Shown: one piece after another, positions 1-5,080 of the stretch
Layout of the letters: each line of letters opens with the position of its first letter
Numbering within the stretch: the first letter of the stretch is position 1
Source of the DNA: JAGIBJ01 sp047604965
GTDB lineage: Bacteria; Actinomycetota; Thermoleophilia; Solirubrobacterales; Solirubrobacteraceae
Direction: 5' to 3'
NCBI GenBank assembly: GCA_047604965.1
Contig: JASGGQ010000162.1
Location: 1-5,080 of the forward strand
Length of the DNA stretch: 5,080 nt
Notes under the pieces: model-generated
What the model was told of the DNA's origin: nothing
The model's database searches: none
Seen by the model: only the letters and a program-made list of their open reading frames with translations
Position numbers and translations under genes: made by a program

Positions 1-2504
1 ATTCCCTGCAAACCAGCCAAACCCTCCCACGCCCTCAGACCCCCTGAACGCCTACGAATGCACGCCTTGCGTATCGCTCGCTCAAACGTAAGCTGACGGT
101 AAGACGGTGGTTTCGGCCTGCAACGCTCCGCCCACGTTTCCTGGTCCACGACGATCTGACTGGCGGTGTCCGCGCACCATGCCTTGATGTCACCCGTCGG
201 CTCGCTCGTTGCACGCAGCCAGCACGCCCCCGCCAGCGCGACGCAGCCCAGGTCCAGTTGGCGAACGCCTTCATTGAAATCCCCGGTGCGCTTCGCGGGG
301 CTGAGACCGAGCTCGGCTAGCCCGCGATCAATCAGGATGGCTGCGGCAACTGCTACTCGCCAAGCGCATGGCGAATACTCCTTCTCCCGCCGACCGCGAT
401 CCAAAACAGCCGGATCCAGCAAGACGTATGCGCGAATCGCGCCAACGTCATCGCCGGACGCGAACGGCGCCACTTCCGCTCCCCGGCGCAGAACGGCTGC
501 TTCGCGAGCCGTAATCGCGCGCGCTACATCTGCCGTCAGCTTGCCGATCGTCGCCGTCAGTGCGGTGGTCTCGAGGCGATCTGGATAGCGCCAGCTGACC
601 ATGTTCACCTGCCGTCCGTTCGCAGCGACGTTCGCCAGCAGCTCGGTACGCGCGCCAATCGGACCCCCGAGCGCCAGAATCGTCACCGACCGCGGTAGCG
701 CATTCGTCCAGTCCCAGTCCGGCGCCAAGCCTCCCTGGGCAGCAAGCTCGCGCGGCCCCGGCTCGACGAGTTCTGCGCCAAGCTCGCGCAACCATTTACA
801 CGTCAGCTCGCGCCATGACGTGTCCTGCTGCTCTCGCGATGCGTCCCGTGGCGGCTCCACGAAGAGAACGTGCGTGGCCTGCATGCTGAGGGCCGTGCCT
901 AGTCGCTGGCGATCGCACTCGGGCAGGGCAACCCTCGCCTCCTCGTTGAACTTCGGACCGGGCACGACGACGACCGCGTGGTCACCATGCGCGTTCACCG
1001 GCGTACCGATGTCGGGCGGCCCAGCGGCGGCGAAACGCCTTAGCGCACAGCAGCGATTGTCGCCGTCGCCACCAACCAACGGCGGCAGTTGAAGCTCACC
1101 AGCGAGAGCCTTCGACCGCGGGTCCTGAAGCACTCTTGGATGCACCAGCAGATTGCGAAGCTGACCAGCCTGTTCTCGCCCCCCTGCATTGTCCAGCGGG
1201 TTGTACTGACAGAGCCGAGGTTTGAGGCTGCTGCGCTTGATTTCTTTCTTGTGCCGATCCCAGAGGCGGACGGCCGCCAGCGTTCCACGCACAGCTACCA
1301 AGTCGTCTGCCGGTGAACTCTGCCCACACTCCGCTTGATATATCGCATATTCCACCTCCGCTAGGAGCGCCTGCTCCCCGAGTTGGTGTCGTTGTTCCTG
1401 CGCGACAGCCTTCTCTCGTTTCGTCGCTCCGCTCGGCACCTTGAACACGGCATCGAGCTCGCCGGCCACCCCATCCTCTTTACCGAGCCAGTCGCCCTGC
1501 GGTTTCTGCGTGTAGTCCCGCCGCTGAAACCACCGGTGGATGCGTTCAGCAGCGCGCGCTTGCGGAGCGTCTTCCGCCTCGAGTCCAAGCCGTTGCAGCA
1601 GCCGATGTAGGTTGAGCAATGCCGCAGCATCGAGGCGCTCTGTTGCCTCTTCGCAAACACGACGGACCGCATCGCCGATCGCAACGTTGTCGACCCCTGC
1701 TCCGCCAACGAACATGCGCGTCTCGGCGACCGTCGGCACTGGTTTACCCGCCGCCGAGTTCCAACGCGGCGCTTCGCCAGAGAAGTAGCGACCGTTGACC
1801 GGCTGCCCCGACGCCATACCCAGCCAACCTGCGACGGCCAGCGCGGCATGCGCTGGCCCGGCGACCCCGCCACCGATGGCGGGAATGATCGACGAAGCAG
1901 TCGAACGGCCTGTGGCCGCTGCGCTTCGAGGTACGAGATCTAGCGCGGCGTTGAGGATCTCGCGGATCGTGACCTCTAGGTCGAAGGGGTCGCTCAGGAG
2001 CGCCAAGCGGAAGTCGACATCGCGAAGCTGCGGCCAGCGCTCCTGAACCCGTTCGTCGCGCAGCGCATCAATCAGGCGCCGGGCCCCAGGGGCAGTGTCG
2101 CCGTCGTGCTTCCTGCACGGCCCTTGAGCGGTACAGGTCTGCTCGGTCGCCACGAGCAGCATGGTCCATGGCTGTGAGCGGCTGTCTTCCGCGCCGATCT
2201 CAAGACTTGCCGCGATGCGGGGCACCCAGGCGATTGGTTCCCCTCCGCAGCGCGGGGCCAGCAGTTCCGCAATGTCGAACTGCCGATCAGCAGCCGTCAT
2301 GCACGGCACCAAACCATTGCTGCCAGCCGCCGCCTTTCTCCAGCGTCGGCGCCCGAGCGCAGGATCGGCCTGTCTCGCACCAAGCTCCTTCGGCACCGTC
2401 AGCAGGTCCGTCGGCGCCAGCGGCTGGATCACCAGCGTGCCGAGACGCTCGCGTGCAGCCGTTGCAGTGGTGGCCGCGTCCTGGAGCTGCTCTTGGTCCG
2501 GCAA
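1..2504 (-). CDS. Large putative CARF-HEPN-CARF protein (Csm6/Csx1-like?), C-terminus beyond window
   Basis: One minus-strand frame stays open for 834 codons from TTG at 2504 to the window edge, while every other frame over this stretch is repeatedly broken. An in-frame TGA at 2510-2508 fixes the upstream limit. The TTG lies 10 bases after the stop of the preceding gene, so translation may be coupled. No clear Shine-Dalgarno is seen; GTG 2432 or ATG 2300 are alternative starts. Tentative domains: (1) a CARF-like fold at about residues 113-230, with strand MLLVATEQ (115-122), D136-T137 before a helix, an SDPFD turn (171-175) and a glycine-rich strand-helix IPAIGGGVAGPAHAAL (207-222) where CARF proteins carry TGGT; (2) a helical region at about 275-460 ending in R450-N-L-L-V-H455, matching the HEPN RNase motif R-[N/D/H]-x3-H; (3) a second CARF-like module at about 544-645, with strand HVLFVEPP, D561-T562 and ILALGGPIGARTELL (609-623). 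CARF-HEPN proteins are RNases activated by cyclic oligoadenylate in type III CRISPR defence. That role is inferred from motifs and neighbours. Base composition is visibly less GC-rich than in the two neighbouring genes. Confidence 0.85.
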   Translation of the reverse strand, partial: MPDQEQLQDAATTATAARERLGTLVIQPLAPTDLLTVPKELGARQADPALGRRRWRKAAAGSNGLVPCMTAADRQFDIAELLAPRCGGEPIAWVPRIAASLEIGAEDSRSQPWTMLLVATEQTCTAQGPCRKHDGDTAPGARRLIDALRDERVQERWPQLRDVDFRLALLSDPFDLEVTIREILNAALDLVPRSAAATGRSTASSIIPAIGGGVAGPAHAALAVAGWLGMASGQPVNGRYFSGEAPRWNSAAGKPVPTVAETRMFVGGAGVDNVAIGDAVRRVCEEATERLDAAALLNLHRLLQRLGLEAEDAPQARAAERIHRWFQRRDYTQKPQGDWLGKEDGVAGELDAVFKVPSGATKREKAVAQEQRHQLGEQALLAEVEYAIYQAECGQSSPADDLVAVRGTLAAVRLWDRHKKEIKRSSLKPRLCQYNPLDNAGGREQAGQLRNLLVHPRVLQDPRSKALAGELQLPPLVGGDGDNRCCALRRFAAAGPPDIGTPVNAHGDHAVVVVPGPKFNEEARVALPECDRQRLGTALSMQATHVLFVEPPRDASREQQDTSWRELTCKWLRELGAELVEPGPRELAAQGGLAPDWDWTNALPRSVTILALGGPIGARTELLANVAANGRQVNMVSWRYPDRLETTALTATIGKLTADVARAITAREAAVLRRGAEVAPFASGDDVGAIRAYVLLDPAVLDRGRREKEYSPCAWRVAVAAAILIDRGLAELGLSPAKRTGDFNEGVRQLDLGCVALAGACWLRATSEPTGDIKAWCADTASQIVVDQETWAERCRPKPPSYRQLTFERAIRKACIRRRSGGLRAWEGLAGLQG

Positions 2505-2514
2505 GGGTCACACG

Positions 2515-3684
2515 TTACCGCGCATACGCCGCCAGCTGCGACTGCCAAGCCTCCGCGTCCGGCCCGCCCGTTCGGGTCTCGACGGCGGCTGCCAGCACGC
2601 GGGCGGCCGCCGCCTCCCAGTCTCCGTGCTCTGCGACCGCAGAGACCATCTCGCCGTCCTGGTCTCCTACCAGCAGCTCAGCATCGGTGAGAACGGCAAG
2701 CGCCCCGGTGATCGCCTGCTGCTCGAGCGCGTCGTCGGCGATCAGCGCCGCCGCATCCGAGAGGCTCAGCGGTAGGAGCGAGCGAAGCTGCAGCAGGCTG
2801 CCGGCCAGCGCGTCGAGTGGCCCGCCATCGTCCGCCTGCTGCGTCTCGGCTGGTTCGCTCGCGGCAGTGGAGGGCGTTGTTCGCCCGCCTTCGCTGCCAC
2901 CGATCGCGTCGTCGCTCGCATCGACGCTCACCGGCACGCCCCGGTCTCTGCGGTCCTCGCGGCGCCCCGCGGTCAGCTCGGCGAGCGCCGCCGGCAGTGC
3001 GGCAGGCACGACGAACCCAAAGCCGTGCAGTGCCTCCAGCCTCGCCGCGGCAGCCGGGTCCATCGTGACCGAGACCATCAGCGCCCGCGTCGGCGCGTTC
3101 GCGTTGAGGGCGTCGACGATCTGGCGCAGGCGTTCGGTCTTGGACTGGAACTCGCCGGAGCGGCATTCGACGATCAGCAGCTCGTCTTCGCAAACGGCGG
3201 CGACGTCCAGCTCGGCGTCTCCAAACGTCTCGTGGCGAACGCGGATGCCGCGCGTCGCGACATCGCCGCAGGCGCGGCAGACCGCCCGGTACGCGGCCCG
3301 CTCCAGCCAGCCGCCGCAGATCAGCTCCCGCAGGTGCGCCGGGACCTCGAACTGCACGCGCGTCGCCTTCGGGTGCGGCGCGGGCCCGTAGATCACGCCG
3401 AGACTATGCAGCAGCGTGGCGAGCGCAAGGCTGCCGTCCCTTCCGGCGCGGGGCTGCTTGCCGAGGTCGAACGAGACGGACTGCTTCGTCGTCGCCGACC
3501 GCCGCAGCGCCCGCAGCAACGCCCGGGCGTTGCCTTCCAGCGCCGCGATGTCGCAGGCAACGTCGTCGATCACGGCCTCCTGCCCCGTCCGGTCGCGACG
3601 TCCGAGGACGATCGCTCCCCTCGCCGTGAGCGCGCGGGCAACTTCATCGTGGGTGGCGTGGTCGAGCGGCGCGTCGGTGTGCAT
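2515..3684 (-). CDS. Card1/Can2-type (DUF1887) PD-(D/E)xK nuclease without N-terminal CARF
   Basis: This 389-residue protein starts at ATG 3684 and ends with TAA at 2517-2515. Residues about 83-205 match the C-terminal nuclease half of Card1/Can2 proteins. They show GGWLE (124-128) opening the domain, then GDAELDV (155-161) with acidic D160, then LLIVECRSGEF (169-179) with E173, the D...(D/E)xK core. Known relatives are cyclic tetra-adenylate-activated DNases/RNases of type III CRISPR systems. The usual catalytic lysine (ECK) is arginine here (R175). Card1 has over 200 residues before its GGW motif; here there are only 123, so the N-terminal CARF domain seems missing. The added C-terminus has a charged Ser/Thr/Gly-rich linker (about 235-285) and a helical region (about 286-389), possibly a winged helix. 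It is the first gene of the minus-strand unit; the large CARF/HEPN-like frame starts 10 bases downstream. The start is uncertain: AAGG lies only one base from the ATG, and an in-frame TGA sits at 3717-3715. Confidence 0.85.
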   Translation of the reverse strand: MHTDAPLDHATHDEVARALTARGAIVLGRRDRTGQEAVIDDVACDIAALEGNARALLRALRRSATTKQSVSFDLGKQPRAGRDGSLALATLLHSLGVIYGPAPHPKATRVQFEVPAHLRELICGGWLERAAYRAVCRACGDVATRGIRVRHETFGDAELDVAAVCEDELLIVECRSGEFQSKTERLRQIVDALNANAPTRALMVSVTMDPAAAARLEALHGFGFVVPAALPAALAELTAGRREDRRDRGVPVSVDASDDAIGGSEGGRTTPSTAASEPAETQQADDGGPLDALAGSLLQLRSLLPLSLSDAAALIADDALEQQAITGALAVLTDAELLVGDQDGEMVSAVAEHGDWEAAAARVLAAAVETRTGGPDAEAWQSQLAAYAR

Positions 3685-3855
3685 ACCTTGGCGACGGCGA
3701 CCAGCGCCGCATCGTCAGGGCGCTGCGCGAGGCCGTCCGGGCCAACGCCAAAGCTGCTCGTCTCCACACCCGTGAGCGTCACACCTCACGCGCCTTCGGC
3801 TTCTCCGCTGGCCGCGCACCCTGACGCAGCCCGTCTGCCGAGCGTTTCTCCAGCG
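3685..3855. promoter_or_regulatory. Divergent intergenic region between nuclease gene and RT-Cas1
   Basis: The 171 bases separate the starts of two genes transcribed away from each other, so both promoters should lie here or just inside the genes. I see no convincing -35/-10 pair on either strand. An inverted repeat lies near the middle. Both flanking frames can be extended into this spacer from alternative GTG codons: plus-strand GTG 3772 is in frame with RT-Cas1, and minus-strand GTG 3782 opens a frame offset from the nuclease gene. The true untranslated part may therefore be shorter. No clear Shine-Dalgarno precedes ATG 3856. Confidence 0.5.
3771..3790. repeat. Inverted repeat, possible operator
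   Basis: The arms CGTGAG (3771-3776) and CTCACG (3785-3790) are perfect reverse complements around an 8-base spacer. A second, smaller dyad, GTGA-gcg-TCAC (3772-3782), overlaps the left arm. It sits in the middle of the divergent spacer, where a regulator could act on both units. Short dyads arise by chance in GC-rich DNA, so a regulatory role is only a suggestion. Confidence 0.35.
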
Positions 3856-5080
3856 ATGCTCCAAGACGCCCGCCCTTCGACCGGCATCCAGTCGGTGCTC
3901 TCGGTCGATGCGCTGTCGTGCGCCGCAGATCAGGTCATCGCCCGCGGCGGCGCGGCGGGACCGGACGGCGAGACGACCGCGGCGTTCGCGACGCGACGCG
4001 ACGAGGCGATCCCGGCGTTGCACGCAGCGTTGACCACGGGCGTCTTTCGCGCCGGTCCGCTACTGGCAGCTCCCCTGCACCGGCCGGGGCGGGCACCGCG
4101 CACCCTGCTGATCCCGAATGTGATCGACCGCGTGGTGCAGCGGGCGCTGCTGGAGCAGCTTTCAGCGGCAGCCGAGACGCTGCTGCATCCCGGCTCGTTC
4201 GGATACCGCCCTGGTCGTTCCACACTCACCGCGGTTGACGCGGTGCGCAGCGCGATCGCTGAGAAGCCGTTCGTGCTCGACGCCGACATCAGCGACTTCT
4301 TCGGCAGCGTGCGCCATGACATCGCCGTTGCGGCGGTCGGGCTGATCGGCGGGCCCCGCGTCGCGGAACTCGTGGCCGGTCAACTCGCAGCGCCGGTGTT
4401 CGGCGACATCGAGCCGCGCAGCTGCGGGCTGCCGCTGGGTGGCCCGCTGTGGCCACTCGTCGCGAACCTCGTGCTCGACCCGCTCGATCGCGCGCTCACG
4501 GCTATCCCCGGTGTGGAGTTGGTGCGGTTCGCCGACGACTTCGTGGTGCTCGCGCCCTCCGCCGAACTGGCACGGGAGGCGCACGCCGTCGCCGCGAGGG
4601 AGCTGGCGACGCTCGGCTTGGCGCTCCACCCCGCCAAGACCAGGCTCCTAGACGCGAGGCGCGATCCGTTTGCGTTTCTCGGACAGGCGATCGTCCCAGG
4701 CACGCATCCCGCCGCGCCGAGGAAGCCGACGGCTCGCATGGTCTATCTCACGCGAGACGGTACGGCGGTCCGCGCCCGAGGGAACCGCATCGTCATCGTG
4801 CATGAGGGTGATCCGCCGCTTGCGATCCGCGTCGCGGAGGTCGCGCAGGTGGTCGTCAGCGGTCGCTGCGAGTTCAGCAGCGCCGCGCTGGCGCTGCTGC
4901 TGTCGCATGGCATCGACGTGGTGTTCGTCGCGGGGGCAGGTCGCTGCTGGGGAGCGCTGCGCACCTGGCGATCGTCAACCCCGGCGACGACGCTGCAGCA
5001 GTTGCAAGCGGCAGGCGACCCGGAGCTGTCACTGGCGCTCGGGCGAGCGATGATCGACGGAAAGGTTCGCAACCAGCGCC
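3856..5080 (+). CDS. cas1: Reverse transcriptase-Cas1 fusion, N-terminal 408 residues (partial)
   Basis: The protein joins a group II intron-like reverse transcriptase to the CRISPR integrase Cas1. The RT part shows GGAAGPDGET (31-40), LLIPNVIDRVVQRAL (84-98), SFGYRPGRS (114-122), motif A VLDADISDFF (140-149) with D144, motif B GLPLGGPLWPLVANL (191-205), the catalytic box RFADDF (224-229) with D227/D228, and FLGQ (274-277). The Cas1 N-terminal beta domain begins near M295: MVYLTRDGTAVRARGNRIVI (295-314), then FSSAALALLLSHGIDVVFVA (340-359), then GRCWGALR, leading into the alpha domain with GKVRNQ (402-407). The Cas1 metal-binding Glu/His/Asp residues lie beyond the window. Cas1, with Cas2, integrates new spacers; RT-Cas1 proteins can also take spacers from RNA, mostly in type III systems. 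No Cas6 domain precedes the RT, unlike in some family members. ATG 3856 is preferred because it begins just before the conserved RT start; in-frame GTG 3772 would add 28 residues of low-complexity sequence. Confidence 0.95.
   Translation, partial: MLQDARPSTGIQSVLSVDALSCAADQVIARGGAAGPDGETTAAFATRRDEAIPALHAALTTGVFRAGPLLAAPLHRPGRAPRTLLIPNVIDRVVQRALLEQLSAAAETLLHPGSFGYRPGRSTLTAVDAVRSAIAEKPFVLDADISDFFGSVRHDIAVAAVGLIGGPRVAELVAGQLAAPVFGDIEPRSCGLPLGGPLWPLVANLVLDPLDRALTAIPGVELVRFADDFVVLAPSAELAREAHAVAARELATLGLALHPAKTRLLDARRDPFAFLGQAIVPGTHPAAPRKPTARMVYLTRDGTAVRARGNRIVIVHEGDPPLAIRVAEVAQVVVSGRCEFSSAALALLLSHGIDVVFVAGAGRCWGALRTWRSSTPATTLQQLQAAGDPELSLALGRAMIDGKVRNQR

Noticed and set aside
1059..1073. GGDGD in the large protein (residues 478-482) as a Cas10-type GGDD palm motif
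   Set aside because: The surrounding residues (PPLV before, NRCC after) do not give the paired hydrophobic strands of a palm domain, and no other Cas10 feature is present.
166..1092. Plus-strand frames of 140 and 163 codons
   Set aside because: They are antisense to the large minus-strand frame, with low-complexity Ser/Arg/Ala-rich products and no domain signal.
1251..1268. R413-LWDR-H418 as a second HEPN motif
   Set aside because: It fits R-x4-H in spacing, but the second position is Leu instead of Asn/Asp/His. RNLLVH 37 residues later is the far better match.
1361..1873. Minus-strand frame of 170 codons
   Set aside because: It is a shifted reading of the large open frame, with an Arg/Ser/Cys-rich product typical of a GC-rich shadow.
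2168..3391. Long plus-strand open frame of 407 codons
   Set aside because: It lies antisense to the nuclease gene, and its product is almost entirely Ser/Ala/Arg/Pro with no motifs. The opposite strand encodes a recognisable DUF1887 nuclease.
3930..4739. Minus-strand frames opposite RT-Cas1
   Set aside because: The plus strand carries clear RT and Cas1 motifs; these are antisense shadows.
1..5080. CRISPR array, tRNA, rRNA, transposon ends or strong terminators
   Set aside because: I found no regularly spaced direct repeats, no RNA-gene signatures, no transposase and no GC hairpin followed by a T-run.

Overview
The window is GC-rich and densely coding, with two divergent transcription units. 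It looks like the edge of a type III-like CRISPR-Cas locus. I cannot name the organism: the base composition and non-ATG start candidates suit a high-GC bacterium such as an actinomycete, but nothing in the sequence fixes the taxon. No CRISPR array, Cas10, Csm/Cmr subunit, Cas2, RNA gene or insertion sequence is visible. Both outer genes run off the window.

Right unit (+ strand, from 3856 to the window end): the first 408 codons of a reverse transcriptase-Cas1 fusion. The RT domain (about residues 10-285) keeps its catalytic aspartates, including the FADD box. The Cas1 N-terminal domain follows from about residue 294 and is cut by the window edge. Fusions of this kind acquire spacers, including from RNA, in CRISPR systems that are mostly type III.

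Left unit (- strand, read right to left): first, a 389-residue protein (3684 to 2515) whose core is a Card1/Can2-type (DUF1887) PD-(D/E)xK nuclease domain. The N-terminal CARF sensor normal in that family is absent, and a C-terminal extension is added. Ten bases after its stop begins a very large open frame (2504 to 1, 834 codons, no stop before the window edge). It is easy to miss because it has no stop in the window and probably starts with TTG. I read it tentatively as a CARF-like sensor, then a helical region with a HEPN RNase signature (R-N-L-L-V-H, residues 450-455), then a second CARF-like module. That suggests a tandem CARF-HEPN-CARF-(HEPN) chain, a possible single-chain version of a Csm6/Csx1-like dimer.

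Together: an RT-Cas1 adaptation gene is transcribed away from a two-gene putative effector unit of the cyclic-oligoadenylate type. The 171-base divergent spacer (3685-3855) probably holds the promoters and contains an inverted repeat. The RT-Cas1 call is firm, the DUF1887 nuclease call is good, and the CARF/HEPN reading of the large protein is inference from motifs.
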